Assembly (NCBI RefSeq): GCF_000276665.1
Contig: NW_004955447.1
Location: 14,676,978 to 14,740,977, forward strand
DNA: 64,000 bases
Source: Chinchilla lanigera
Taxonomy: Eukaryota > Chordata > Mammalia > Rodentia > Chinchillidae
Direction: 5' to 3'
A program made the position numbers and the translations under genes. The notes under the pieces were generated by a model, which worked only from the letters and a program-made list of their open reading frames with translations, had not been told where the DNA came from and searched no databases. Positions 23,601 to 35,360 of the stretch are shown in pieces; the stretch's first letter is position 1, and every line of letters begins with the position of its first letter.

Positions 23601-24920
23601 TACTAGATAAAGACCACAAATAGATCTGTAACATTTCCACTCCCACCAGCAGTGCCTGAGGACTCCAGTCTCTATAACCCTGACCAGTACTTGCTTTTGC
23701 CATCTGCTGCACTCTTCCTAAGCGGGTGGGGAAGTGTTATCTCTTAGGTTTTCACTTGCATTTGCCCTGATGGCTAATGATAGTGAGCAAGTGTGCTTTA
23801 CATGTTCATAGACATTCTTCTTCTTTTTTTTTTGAGAAATGTCTATTCAAATCTTTTGCCCATTAAAAAAGTTGTCTTTTTATACTTTAGTTGTAAGAGT
23901 TCTTTATCTATTTTAGATTCAAGTCTCTTATCAGATACACTACCTGCGGATGTTTTCTTCTGTGCTGTGGATTTTTTTTTTACTTTTTAGATGTCATCAT
24001 TTGTAGCACAAAATTTAATTTTGATAATGTCCAACTTATCTTTGCTCACCTGTGCTTTTGATTCCTAAAAAAGACCACCCAATTCAAGGTCATGGACAAT
24101 TACTTCTTTGCTTTCTTTGAAGAGCTTTATCATTTGTAGTTCTTACATTAGATCTGTAATCCATTTTGAGTTCATTTTTGTTACTGTGGAAATAAGGGAT
24201 CCAATCCATTCCTTTATTTCCGGTTTTACTCTTTTGCATGTGGCTATCCAATGGTCTCAGTACCATTTGCTGAACAGACTATTTTTTATCCACTGAGGTG
24301 TCTTGAAGATCAATAAACTTTTACATATGATTTATTTCTAGATTCTTGATTTAGTCCCATCGACCTCGTATAATCTATCTGAATAGCAATACTACATTGT
24401 TTAGATGGTAATAGCTTTGTGCTGCTTTTAAATTGAGGAGCAAAAGTCCTCCAACTTTATCTGTCTTTCAAGATTTTTGTGTGTGTGCCTATTCTGGGTC
24501 CCTTGCATTTCTGTATGAATTTTAGGATTCACTTGCTAACTTGGGGGGTGGCAACTGGGATTTTGATAGGGAATGCATGGAATATCTGCAGATCAACTTG
24601 GACAGTATTGGCTTCTTAATAATACTAGACTTTCCAATCCACGAACATGGATGTCTTTCCATCTATTTAGAGCTTTTTTAGTTTATTTCTATTTTTTCCT
24701 TTTTATTGTACAAGGCTTGCACTGCCTTTGTTAAATTTATTCCTAAGTATTTTATTTTTTTGAAGCTATTGTAAATGGAATGTTTTTCCTACAATGATTT
24801 TTCAGATCATTCATGGCTAACGTGCAGAAGTACAGATGAGATACAGCATTCCAATCTGTATCTTGCAATCTTGTTTAACATTGTTTATTAGTCAAATAGT
24901 TTTTATATGTGTGGATTCCA

Positions 24921-24923
<3 letters not shown>

Positions 24924-24964
<41 letters not shown>

Positions 24965-24986
24965 CATACACACACACACACATATA
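24924..24986. repeat. (TA)n-(CA)n compound microsatellite
   Basis: About 18 TA units, then a CATACATACA and CA run. Lies within the antisense L1. Confidence 0.95.
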
Positions 24987-25251
24987 CATTCATGGCATCA
25001 GTGAAGAGATAATTTTGCTTTTTTCCAAGGTCAAAGGCTTTTTTTCTTTTCTGATTGCCTCAGTATTATTTTACTAGTACAGTATATACTATACAGCATA
25101 GTATAGGGTAAAACAGAAAGGATGAGAAAACACATCCCCATCTTGTTCCTGATTTTAAGGGGAACATATTCATTTTTTTCACCATTATGTTGTAAGTTCT
25201 GAGTTTTCCTAGATGTCATTTATCAAGTTTAAATAGTTCCTATCTATTCCT

Positions 25252-25410
25252 TTTTTTTTTTTTTTTTTTTTTTTTGAGACAGGGTCTCCCTATGCAGTTC
25301 AGGCTGGCCCTGAGCTCACTTTGTAGCCCAGGCTGGTCTGCAACTTTTAACGATCCTCCTGCATCAGCCTCCCGCGTGATGGAATTACAGGTATGTGCCA
25401 CCATGCCCAG
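25252..25410 (-). mobile_element. B1-like SINE inside L1
   Basis: A long T run, then GAGACAGGGTCTCCCTATG, GCAGTTCAGGCTGG, GTAGCCCAGGCTGG and GCCACCATGCCCAGC. CTATTCCT at 25244-25251 and 25411-25418 is the likely target duplication. Confidence 0.92.
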
Positions 25411-25719
25411 CTATTCCTAATGTTTTGTTGCTCGTTTTTAATCATAAAAAGTATTGGACTTTGTCAAATGCTTTTTTATGCACCTTTTGATATGATCGTA
25501 TGGTTTTGGTTTTTTATTCTATTAATATAGTATGTTACTTTGTCTGATTTTTGTACGTTAAACCAACCTTACATCCCTAGAAGAAATTCCAATTGACTAT
25601 GGTATGTAATCCTTTTTATATTTAGTTAGATTCAGTTTACTAGCATTTTGTTGAAAACTTTTGTGTCTATATCTATATGGATATTAGCCTGCAGTTTTCT
25701 CTGGCATCATCTTTGCTTG

Positions 25720-26118
25720 TGTTATGGCTGATACACCGTATCAACTTGAGAATTCTGAAAGGTTAACTAAGGGACTGGGGGGGTGGGGGTCAGGGTCCTC
25801 ACTTTGTAAACACCTCATCCTGTGCAAAAGGAGAGCAGGGAGATGGTGTGAGTGCTACACTCACCTAGCAGGTGGTAGCCTGCTTACAGTGTAAGGGAGG
25901 AAAAGAGGCTGGCTGGTCTCCCCTTATGCTCTTGCTGCTTTTGCTGTCTTGTGCTGCCTTGAAGTGTTGTCCCTCTGCCATGTGCCACTCTGCCTTGGAG
26001 CCAGCTGATTACGAACTGAAACCTCCACAAACCGTGAGCTAAATAAAACTTGGCTCCCTTAATTCTGGGCGTCAAGTATTTTGTCTCAGCAACGAGAGAG
26101 AGAAAAGTAACCAAGACA
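25720..26118 (+). mobile_element. Solo MaLR-type LTR inserted in L1
   Basis: Begins TGTTATGGCTGATAC and ends GAGAAAAGTAACCAAGACA, with GTGAGCTAAATAAAAC as a polyadenylation region. Same family as the solo LTR at 59513-59863 (shared CCTCTGCCATGTGCCA and CTGAAACCTCCACA). The flanking 5 bp are GCTTG and GCCTG, matching at four of five bases, and L1 sequence continues on the far side. Confidence 0.85.
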
Positions 26119-26609
26119 GCCTGGTTGAGCCTGGTGGTATGAGGGCTACAATGGCTTCATGGAGTGAGCTGAGAAGTCCCCTCCGATTCTCCCTTCCATG
26201 TCCGATTTGGCGTGCAAGTTTCTGTGCCGCGATCGAGCAGATGCATAGCCTTGCTCCTCAGTACTCTAAATCCTGCCCGTGCTTCAGCCAGCCCAAGGCC
26301 GCCTCCTCCTGGATCTTCCCTGCGCTGTTCCCACCCGAGAGAAAACTCGTGGTCTCTGGAGCCTCTTCGTCCTCACTGTGCTTATGTTAAGCTGGCAGAG
26401 TACAAGGTGCTGTCACAGACCCTAGTGTTCAGGAGAAACTGGAGGCAGTGAAGTCGCACTGAACAGCAAGCTTCATCCAGGCAGCAGGAGGAAAGCAGAC
26501 ATCTGAGTCTAGGGACGCAGGACCAGCAGACACCTGAGGGCCACATGACTGGCTCCTTCAGGCTGTCTCCTGGAGAGGTGCAGTGGTGGACAGTTAAGAA
26601 CATACTGTT

Positions 26610-26705
26610 TACAGTTTGGATTACTGTTCAGGGACTTAACAGCTGCATGACCTTGGGCTTAGGTTTCTCATCTCAGAATTGGGGATTATGTCAATGTTAG
26701 AGTCA
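26610..26705 (+). mobile_element. MIR fragment
   Basis: TGCATGACCTTGGGC, AGGTTTCTCATCTCAGAAT and TGGGGATTATG follow MIR order. Confidence 0.65.
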
Positions 26706-26726
26706 AGCGCACAAATCCACCTGTCT

Positions 26727-26787
26727 CGGTGGTGGTGAACCTATGGCACGTGTGCTGCAGAAAGCTCTAAAAGGTTCGCCATCCCTG
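26727..26787 (+). mobile_element. hAT-like MITE copy 1 (61 bp)
   Basis: Left end CGGTGGTGGTGAACCTATGG; right end AAAGGTTCGCCATCCCTG. The ends are imperfect inverted repeats of the CAGTGATGGCGAACC type. Related copies lie at 35282-35360 and 52890-52970. No target duplication visible. Confidence 0.65.
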
Positions 26788-28689
26788 GGAAACACATCAG
26801 AGTAAGTTCCACTAGTCATAGCTTTAATATGTATCAAATGGGATATTTTCGGGAAAAAAGAGTCTGTGGTCAAAGGAATCTGGGAAATGACCCATGTACA
26901 TCCCCTTTCTGAATGGACTCACAGGGCACTTGAGCACAGCAAAAGCCCCGTAATGTAACTTGCAAAGAACCTTGTTTAATTTTTTTGTCCCACAATTTCC
27001 CAAGCCTTTTTACCAAGATGACCCTTTTTACACATAACACCTACCTAACACACTTTTGGAAACCTATTAGTTGTATTTAACAAAGGAAGTCATGTTAAGT
27101 TGTTAAATACTAGTCACGTTTTATTGCTTGACTTTTCCCAAGGCATGTGTAATTTCAGAGCAGCAGTCTAGGACTCAGAAAGGCTTCTAATCTGGAGAAA
27201 GAACAGATGCTTTAAAATCCCAAAGGAAATAGAAAACTTCAGGCAGGAACAGCAGATCAATAAGAGGCTATTTTTGGCCAGAGAGGCACTGCTGGAATTA
27301 CAGATTCTTGGAGATCAATAGCATTTTCAAGTTCAGCAGCTTTAGGTTCTCACCTGGTGAAGAAAGCCCACGTTCACGGGCACTGAGCCCTGCGAGACAG
27401 TCCAGCCTCCCCATTTTCCGTCATTCTCACTAGGAATTCTCTGCCACACTGCACCGAGTTCTGCCTCCTCAGACCCCTACCCGAGATCATGTTACCAAAA
27501 TGTTAAGTTTTGTCTTTTGGCCAGAGCTTTCTATTTTAGAGAAAGCAAAATAAAATACATTGAAAACTTTAAAAAATCTTTACACTACACCAAGTAACAA
27601 GTATGTGTGTTAACTGAATAGTGAATTGAAAATAAGAATTGTTGGAAACAGTGTTTTTCATTTTTTCCACCTTAAATAAGAAGGATAATCAGAAGTTCAG
27701 CTTTGCTGTAAGTAATCCATATAATATTTACATTGTGGACAAAATTACTCTGCAATTTTCAATTTGTAGAAAAAAGGAGGAATGCATGCCACATACTTTA
27801 AAATTACTTATATTTTCTATATTTATAGTTTTAACTTTTAAAAATATTTAGAGTTGTTTGAAATGCATAGACAAAGCTTATCCTTCTTCCTTATTTAGGA
27901 TAAGCAAATGTTCAATTAAAATATAGCACATGACTCATAAATGTGCTATACATTTCACTGAGAACAGGTGACAGTATTTACAAAAATGTAGCTGCTTGAG
28001 CCAACGTGGAATTTTCCAAGGCTTGGCAAAATGCAAAAACCTTAAGGAAAACGTCAAGAGGTAAACAGAATATGGAATTTAAATGTGCAGAGAATGTCCA
28101 AGTTCCCCGCTCCTCCAAGGGCCCAACACATAAGATGTCAGCGCCTCGTGAAAACCATGAGCTACCATAGGAGGACACGGTGTCTTCATAGGACTGTCTG
28201 TCCAAAGGTCAGCTTGCCAGACTTGCCCTCATTATTCACTGAACCGTATCTTGATCAGCTTGACATTCCTATTTTGTAACTGAAAAAACTGAAGTAAAAT
28301 CAAACTTGACCCATACCGGACAGTGCTTAACTATGTATCAGTTCTGACATCCCAACAGTTGGGTTCCCCTTTCAGTTAAGTCCTTTCCCTTCAAAGCTGC
28401 TTTTTTTTTACCCTAAAGAGTAAAATTAAATCTGACAATTTTTTGGCAAAAGAGTACAGACAATGGAAGACAACCAGGCCTGTAGAGAGTGGGGATGGGT
28501 GAGAACTGCACGATGCCGCTGGTGAGCGCTGGGCTCACTGTGCACTGCTGCTCGGAGGGCTTTGTCACTTGAGCACAGCATGCCACCCATCGCGTTCACC
28601 TACTGACATGCCCCTCTCAAATGCTTCTGTCTCTGTCCTCGGACACAGTAAGACCATCACAGCTTACACCACGCACTCCTTCGGGAGCA

Positions 28690-28890
28690 TGTGTTTTGAA
28701 CAGCTAATAGGAGTCTGAATAAAACCTCGCCCCTGACCTCATGGGACTGACAGGTGAGTGAGAGAGACAGAGCAGCAAATCAACAATTTGCATAGAAAGT
28801 GATGAGCTCTTTGCTGGAGCCAGGTACACAACGCTAGACGGCCCGAGCGCGGGCAAATTCCGAGATGGGGCAGCTGGGAAAGGCTTCACA
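28690..28890 (-). mobile_element. Possible L2 relic
   Basis: A phrase of the type CCTCGCCCCTGACCTCATGG, then GTGAGAGAGACAGAG, reads like antisense L2. Weak, with approximate edges. Confidence 0.35.
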
Positions 28891-28917
28891 GAGCGGCTGG
28901 TTTCTGTGCTGTCCATA

Positions 28918-29037
28918 CGGAAGGAAGGAGGGCGGGAGGGAAGGGAGACGGGAGAAGCGAAGGGAACAAAGGGAGAAAGGAAGGGAGGGAAAAGGACGAA
29001 GGAGAGGAAGAGGAGGAAGGCGGACAAGGAAGGAGTT
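28918..29037 (+). repeat. Polypurine tract with G-quadruplex motif
   Basis: About 120 bp of nearly pure A/G on the plus strand. It includes four GGG runs with loops of 1, 1 and 2 bases at 28930-28945 (GGGCGGGAGGGAAGGG). Pyrimidine-rich on the CRACD coding strand. Confidence 0.9.
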
Positions 29038-29427
29038 AAAAGCTCTAGCAAGAACACGCTCCAAAAGGTGCTGAGACCCCAGGGGTGCGGAGGGCGCTGG
29101 CCGTGCGTGAGCAATCTGTGTCGACTCGTGTGCGTGCCAGTCTATGGCCATCTTCTCTTTGCCAATAATGAGAGCCAGCAACTGGGTCTGCAACCCAGTG
29201 AACGCTGCGGGGCCCTGTGCACTCCAAGAGCGTGAGGTCAGACCGTGTGCTACGCCCCAAGGTGACCTCTCCACAGAGAACGCACCGAGGGGCAGCAGCG
29301 TCTGTGGGACACGTTTGTGACGCGGCTCCTGCCTGTCGAATGCAGTAAACAGCACCTGCCTCCTCGGGGACTCTCCTCCTCACCCGGGATGCTGCCAGTA
29401 ACAGGGAAAGAAAGTAGAAGCCATTAC

Positions 29428-29599
29428 CTCAGATGGTCCTCCGGGGTTTCCTCGTCTGAAGAGAAGGTCCCATTGCTGACACTCTGTGGAGCGTAACTCT
29501 TCTTCCCTGCCGACTCCCCGCGGGACGGCAAGGGATCTCTCTTTTTCCTTTTGCCAAACAGTTTCTTAAAAGGCTGGAATTTGCCTCCCTTCTTCTTGT
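29428..29599 (-). CDS. CRACD: CRACD N-terminal coding exon (first visible), Lys-rich
   Basis: Seen: the minus strand shows acceptor TTTTCAG (29600-29606) and donor GTAATG (29422-29427). The 172 nt begin with the last two bases (AC) of a split codon, continue for 56 codons and leave AG, completed by the G of the exon at 9618-9753. The peptide is strongly basic at the start (KKKGGKFQPFKKLFGKRKKR). A Ser-rich part with FSSDEETPEDHLR follows. Family knowledge: both CRACD and CRACDL have a basic FKxFFGKKK/FKKLFGKRK-like N-terminal block before an acidic SDEE block, so the order fits. The cluster could serve as a nuclear signal or an acidic-lipid or actin contact (inference only). The split codon shows that a further upstream coding exon with the ATG must exist. 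I did not find it in 29600-64000. A short-loop G-quadruplex motif and a purine tract lie about 0.4-0.5 kb downstream in the intron. Confidence 0.85.
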
Positions 29600-30013
29600 C
29601 TGAAAATTACAAGATAAACACACACTGTAGTCTGATAGGGCTGCACCTCTGAGCCCAGGAGCAAATTACAACTGAGTGGCCTGCGGCCCAGGGAGCCAGG
29701 CCAAAGGGCAGCCACCAGCCAAGCCCAGGGCGGGAGTGTCAGGACCGGCCGGCCCAGCCTGTGCACAGGGAGGCTCAGCAGGAGCCACGGGCGCGGCGGG
29801 GCCTCTGTCTCCCACGCTCCCGGGAAACACCTGGGAAGAGCAAGAAGAGGCTGTGAGCGCCCTGCTGGCCAGTACAGCACCCCTTCCTTCCCACACACAC
29901 TCCTCCCCACACACCACCCGAGGGCAGGGGCTGCTTTCCTCAGCAAAGCAGATGGCCAGTGCTCTTCTCCATACCAGAAGCTGAGGAAAACATGTAAGTC
30001 ACAGAGGGAGTTT

Positions 30014-30016
<3 letters not shown>

Positions 30017-30054
<38 letters not shown>
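30017..30054. repeat. (AC)19 microsatellite
   Basis: Uninterrupted AC run of 38 bp about 0.4 kb upstream of the exon at 29428-29599. Confidence 0.98.
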
Positions 30055-30056
<2 letters not shown>

Positions 30057-30374
30057 TCAATCACACTGTTTTAGCTCTTATTAGATACAGGAGATAACTT
30101 TTAGCTCCTGGCACAAGCTGTGCACCCAATGCCCTGCATCTCCATGTATTTCTGGTTCAGTTCTCTTATCTCTTCTGAAAAGTCTCTGAAAACACCCAAG
30201 GAGAGGCTATGAACAGCCCCTCTTACCCTGGTGCATCTAGTCACACTTCAGGTGACACCTTTCAGTCCTGCTCCTTTGATACAGCTCCCTTCACTCTAGC
30301 ACATTCCTACTGGAAAAGTGTAAATCACTCTCTACTAGGAAACACTCTTTTCTTTTCTTTTTAAAAGAAGCTTA

Positions 30375-30480
30375 CAAGGGCTGGGGATTTAGCTCAGTGG
30401 CAAAGAGCCTGCCTAGCAAGCACAAGGTCGTGAGTTCGATTCCCAGTACTGGAAACAAAACAAAACAAAACAAACAAAAA
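30375..30480 (+). mobile_element. ID SINE, young
   Basis: GGGCTGGGGATTTAGCTCAG with B-box region GAGTTCGATTCCC and an AAACAAAAC-type tail. AAAAGAAGCTTA is repeated perfectly at 30363-30374 and 30481-30492. Confidence 0.95.
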
Positions 30481-30524
30481 AAAAGAAGCTTAAAGAACCA
30501 CTCATCCAGTGGTACAACAATAAC

Positions 30525-30715
30525 TTTGGAACTGTTTAACCCTTACTATATGCCACACTGCAGTGAGCACTTTATAGATATCAACTCAGTTCATCTTCAC
30601 AGCAAATCTATGAGGTAGATATTAATGGCCCATTTTACAAATAAGGAACCTTAAGACACAGAGAGGGAATAACCTGCTTGTGTTCAGTAGTTCTGAAGGA
30701 AAGACAGAGGTGCGC
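30525..30715 (-). mobile_element. MIR SINE
   Basis: Antisense-type MIR order: TATATGCCACACTGCAGTGA, GCACTTTATAGATAT, CTATGAGGTAGATATTA, CCCATTTTACAAATAAGGAA and CACAGAGAGGGAATAACCTG. One of the clearest MIR copies here. Confidence 0.85.
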
Positions 30716-31099
30716 ACTGTGAATGGAACAATTCCTGCACAAGGCACACAGCTGAGACTCCTGCCCGCCAGCTGACTGCCAGGCTCCAGAGCTGCGCTGG
30801 CCAGAACCACGGAGGGATCTGGCCAAGCCAGTCGGTCAGGGATGCAGCACAGAAGCGCTGCATTCCCTCTGCTGATCTTCAGTTCTGGTCTGTCTGAGAT
30901 ATCACAGAAAATCTGAAGCGAGGAAGAAACTATTAAACCACTTCAGCCTCAGCAGTGCTACTGCCACAGAAGAAATAGAATCATTATCACTTACACAACA
31001 ACAGCAGTCCAAGAACTTGGTGCCGCTGTGCAGAGACCCTCAGATTTCAGCGGCCTGGGAAATGATACTGTATTACATCACATTTGAAAGGAGGACAGA

Positions 31100-31241
31100 A
31101 GCCAGGCATGGTGGTGCACGCCTGTAATCTCAGCACTTGGGAGGCTGAGGCAGGAGGATCCCTGCAAGTTCAGGCCAGCCTGGGCTACATAGAGAATTCA
31201 AGGCCAGCCTGAACTGCATAGTGAGACAATATAAATAAATA
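31100..31241 (+). mobile_element. B1-like SINE
   Basis: GCCAGGCATGGTGGTGCACG to AACTGCATAGTGAGAC with an A-rich tail. 13-bp flanks (31087-31099 and 31242-31254) match with one mismatch. Confidence 0.94.
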
Positions 31242-31721
31242 AAAGGAAGACAGATTTATAACGTATCAGACGCTCCATACACATAATATATATTGTCCTA
31301 GACATTCAGTCTTCTAAGAAGAGCTAAATTACTTTTTACAGTATGTTGTTTGAAAGACAAGAATGTGTACAATACAATTAATATATTTTTAAATGATAAA
31401 GCAATGATAAACAGAAGGTCTGATTTTCAGTGCTGCTATGTTTTCAATGGTTCTTTACACAGGAGTGACTACTCCAGAGATTTTCATGCCATACTTCTCG
31501 CTCTCATGAGTAAATCCCCCCGAATTAAATGTTTTTGTATAGAAACTGATAAAGTGGATATTTTTCTGAGACTGTCCACAGCTGAAGACAGCAAATGATG
31601 TCCAACTTCTAGGTCTGGCAGCACCACAGTGAACAGCCAACTGACGATTCATACTGTATTCCACTTATTTCCAACATAAGATGATGTCCTCATGCAGGCC
31701 TGGGTCTACAGTCCAAGTTTT

Positions 31722-31813
31722 GTTTTTTTTTTAAATTTTTTTGTACCAAGAATCGAACTCAGGACCTTGCACTTGCCAGGCAGGTGCTTATGCCCCTGAG
31801 CTATTTCCCTGGC
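31722..31813 (-). mobile_element. ID SINE, minus orientation
   Basis: TTGTACCAAGAATCGAACTC and ACTTGCCAGGCAGGTGC to GAGCTATTTCCC. 13-bp flanks (31709-31721 and 31814-31826) match with one mismatch. Confidence 0.9.
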
Positions 31814-33905
31814 CAGTCCAGGTTTTAAACCATGGCAGAGAACTGCAGATTATGTCAGAATTTATCAACAGGGGAAAAGAATCATGCCAGGAAGTTAAAG
31901 CAGATTCGGTGATATGCCTTTGGGCTAGAACCAAGGGAGTTAATTGTAACTAAAAACAAGCTAAGTCACCATTTCTTGAACAGGTTACGCCCATATAAAA
32001 CCAACAGACAATCTGGACTATGTGTCAGCTCAGAAGGTCAATGAGGTCCTTTGTTTCACTTTGAAAGGTTGCACCGTCATATAAAATATTTGCTGTGTCG
32101 GTCACATTGCTGGGGGAGACAGACAGTAAACTGAGCCAGGAAGGAGCTGAACACATGGGACAAAGACAGCCTTGGAGAGGACGCCAGGACACAGGGCCCT
32201 CGAGTGGCTTCAGTAAGTACAGAAAGAGATCTGTGCACAGACAGCTGTGCGAGGACCGCCGTGAGACAGGGGCGCTACCGCACCGCACCTTGCACGGCAA
32301 TAACACCAGTACACAGGTGTCACTCTGGAAGAAGTGTCAAGGTCCAAGTGTCAGGCAGTGAACTTCTCGGGAACCCCTGAGAACATTGTTCCAGCAACGC
32401 CTTGAGCATTATCGTGAAGGGAAAAGAAAACCAACACCTAACCAAACTCTCCTTTCAAAGCCCAGCCCTTCCGACCAGGAGGAAAAAGATCTCAGTGCTC
32501 CAGACGTCTACTTCTCTCTGGGGGACAACTCAGCACAGAAGCTTTCTTGAGAATTCTGCTCCACGGTCTTGCATTTGCTGACAACTCAGTTATGAAAAGT
32601 AATTTCCCACCTTCATTTTCAAAGTTAACAATGCACATCTTATCAGAAATATCTTTAAGTATTAAAGTTCTGCAAGTTTATTTCATAGCTATGTCATTAT
32701 TGGCTATAGCATTTGATTAATTTTCTACAATTCACTGTATGAAAAGATTCAGTAACTACGTTTAAGCCACCTTACATTTGGATGGCAAAACTTTAAGGAA
32801 GAGAACTAATAGGGAATAGATTTTATAAATTAGAGGAGTTATATTTTTATTTTTGATAGTCTCAAATATAAGAACTCTAATATCAAAAAAGCAAGTCATG
32901 AAACATTTGTAATTCTGTGCTATAATGACCACTATGTAATCCGCAAGTGTGTCCATAATATCCATTAAATACACTTTTATGATCAACTTATGACTTGGGG
33001 ATAGAACTTGTCCATCTGCACAGAATTAGCTGGATTAAGTGCATCGTCACCAGTATTCCCCATTTTCTTGACAAGTAACAACTGCTACTGTGAATTACTT
33101 TTGTAGTACACAGACAGAGCCTAAGAGAGAGAAGCACAGTAAAAAAGCACAGGTCTGCAATGCTCGCGTGAAGTATTCCCAAACACAACCACCGCGTAGA
33201 GTAGCACGGTACCCAGCAACACAGACTACTTACAATGGCATCTTAGATTTTACAACACAAAGTTGACTTCTGCTGGGTGGTTACGGCAGCGGGGAGAAGG
33301 GGAATGAGAACTGTTACTCTCTCAAAGTTGGTTTCATTGGGGGGGCTGCAGCTCCAGTCAGGGGTGAGATGTGTGGGTCTCAGAGACAAGAGTACCGGCC
33401 CACACCCTGATTTCGTCTTTACAGCTACGAAACCTCTGCTTGCCAGCCTCTCTAGAAATTTCCCCCTTTGAGCTGTAGGACTGAATTTATAGGTGAAAAG
33501 GCAATGGTGGCACATTTCCTTAATATTTCAGCATTTTTCACTGTAATTTTCCACTCACTGCTTCAGGGATCATAATTATTTTTTATTTTTAAAACACTGA
33601 ATTAATTTATTTTCATCATCCAATAATTATTTTAGGGAATTTTTTCATTTAAAAAGTGCTCATTACCCATTATTTCATGGATATAATTACATACCATCTG
33701 ATGGCTGCATCACCGTTACTACTAGCTTACACAGAAGATCCTAGAAATTAAAAATCACTCAGCAAGTCCAGCAAATGTGATCCATTTTCCACTTCTCATA
33801 CGGATGCAATTCTTACATTCTCAGTTCTAACCCTAAAATAAAAACGTCCAACTCCTCTCCATTGGAGTTCCATGGTACACTTCCAAATGAGCAACAGAAA
33901 CTTCT

Positions 33906-34006
33906 TTATTTTTTTTTTTTTGGTTTTTCTCCGGTACCAGGAACCGAACTCATGACCTTGCGCTTGCCAGGCAGGTGCTTTTGCCGCTGAGCTAAATCCC
34001 CAGCCC
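33906..34006 (-). mobile_element. ID SINE, young, perfect 14-bp duplication
   Basis: TCTCCGGTACCAGGAACCGA to GCTGAGCTAAATCCCCAGCC. CAACAGAAACTTCT is identical at 33892-33905 and 34007-34020. Confidence 0.96.
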
Positions 34007-34881
34007 CAACAGAAACTTCTGATCACAGTTTATTTTAAGTGTTGTGAATGCCTGAGATTTCTCAGAAGGTGGTACCAGGTTCTTAAGACCAGTACACTGA
34101 GAATCCAGGTAAAATAAACTTACTAAACATATGTCTTGACTATGGGAGCTTTCAGAGTCCTTCGTATTGTTATCATTATTCTTTAAAAGTACAGAGAACG
34201 TGCACTGCTTCCTAAACTTGCTTGGAAATTTGGCCTGGAAGTTTTGGTTGGCTGTGGAAACTTGACTTTGTTGGCAACCATCATGAATAGGCTTCCTCCG
34301 AATACACTCTGGAAAACAGTTCTCATAATTTCTCTCAAACATCTTTTAGTTTCTTTAAGGACCATACATTTCACACACACACATGCGCATGCTCCTCTAA
34401 ACCCTGGCATGCACTACTCAGTAAACATGAGCAAGCTGACTGAAACATCTTGTGTTTCACTGGTTAAATAAACAATGTGGGAGGTAAACTACTGATCATA
34501 AACATTTATTTGAACAGCGTACAGTAGGACGTGGTACACAGCAATCATCTGAATCCTATAATTTTACTAATTTAAGGAGACTTTTGTAATGTTTTCCTTA
34601 GCACTGGGATATCAGAATACCTTTGAGAAGATACTTTTAAGTTAAAAAAGATGACTAGACATATCTTATTCTTACTGGGCCCCACAATCCTGGGATACTT
34701 CTAACATGACTAATGAGCTAGCAATGGGACTTGTGATGATAACACTGAGCACTGAAATTCTTCTGCAAGTGGGGGATGACATGGTGGCTTACTGTGCTCC
34801 ACAGAGAAGGAAGGAGCACTCTTCTCTTTTTCTGGAGGAAACTGTTAGAGGCAGGATGTATGGAGACCAGCCCACTCCTGA

Positions 34882-35240
34882 TGTTATAGTTTGGATCTGG
34901 AATGTTCCCCAACCGTTCATTCATGGATGGCTTGGGTCCCAGCTGGTGGGACTCCTGGGAGGTGGTGGAAACTTCAGGAGGAAGGACCTAGTTGGAGGAA
35001 GTAGGTCACTGAGGGGGTTCTCTCTCTCTCCTTCTTTTTCCTGCCCCCCAAACCATAGTGAGGAGCTCTGCTCTACCACACAACATACTTCTCAACATGA
35101 TGTTTTGTTTCAAGACAGCCCAGAAACAATGGAGCCACATAACCATGGACTGAAACCTTTGAAACCATGAGCCCAGATAAATTTTCCCTCTGTAAGTTGA
35201 TCTTCTCAGGCATAGTCACAGTGACAGGAAGTGGTTAACA
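34882..35240 (+). mobile_element. MaLR-type LTR
   Basis: Begins TGTTATAGTTTGGATCTGGA. It carries the GGTGGTGGAAACTTCAGGAG block and the 3' CATGGACTGAAACC and CAGATAAATTTTCC blocks, ending near GTGGTTAACA. No clear target duplication. Confidence 0.82.
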
Positions 35241-35281
35241 CATGGAACGCCAGATCTGGACATCGGTGTGCATAGCTAGGG

Positions 35282-35360
35282 CAGTGATGGCAAACCTTTT
35301 AGAGCTTCCAACGAAACCAACAGCCCACTACACATGCATGTCATAGATTCACCACCACTG
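35282..35360 (-). mobile_element. hAT-like MITE copy 2 (79 bp) with 8-bp target duplication
   Basis: Ends CAGTGATGGCAAACC and the complement CAGTGGTGGTGAATC are imperfect inverted repeats. Flanks AGCTAGGG (35274-35281) and GGCTAGGG (35361-35368) agree at seven of eight bases, the duplication length expected of hAT transposons. Confidence 0.8.

Larger units (their letters stand above)
23640..26225 (-). mobile_element. L1 retrotransposon, antisense, 5' truncated
   Basis: The plus strand is the complement of a 3' L1 segment. It has the 3'-side GTCTATTCAAATCTTTTGCC, the AATGGTCTCAGTACC and TCCACGAACATGGATGTC blocks, and the reverse-transcriptase-region complement (AACCTTACATCCC, TTTGTTGAAAACTTTTGTG, GGCTTCATGGAGTGAGC). 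Many stops, so it is inactive. It is interrupted by a TA microsatellite (24924-24960), a B1 (25252-25410) and a solo LTR (25720-26118), after which L1 sequence resumes to about 26225. Confidence 0.82.
9754..29427 (-). other. CRACD: CRACD large intron (19.7 kb), repeat-rich
   Basis: Intron between the exons at 29428-29599 and 9618-9753. Elements in it are listed separately. Stretches with nothing recognisable include 10693-11230, 13860-14820, 14931-15770, 15960-16460, 20230-21640, 21770-23500 and 26790-28680. A CpG-richer zone at about 19000-20220 might hide an alternative promoter, but no first exon can be defined there. Confidence 0.6.

Noticed and set aside
28704..29114. 136-codon minus frame rich in Leu, Phe, Ser and Pro
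   Set aside because: Product of the polypyrimidine (antisense polypurine) tract, with no splice or start support.
2685..29599. CRACDL rather than CRACD
   Set aside because: The full GTRAxSHDSIFIPDGGAESE and KNIKFGQRPPNA blocks fit CRACD as I remember it; CRACDL shares only shorter parts. An alignment would settle it.
33992..34342. 116-codon minus frame as a possible CRACD first coding exon
   Set aside because: No donor leaving the required one-base phase, no basic or CRACD-like residues, and its end runs into an ID SINE.
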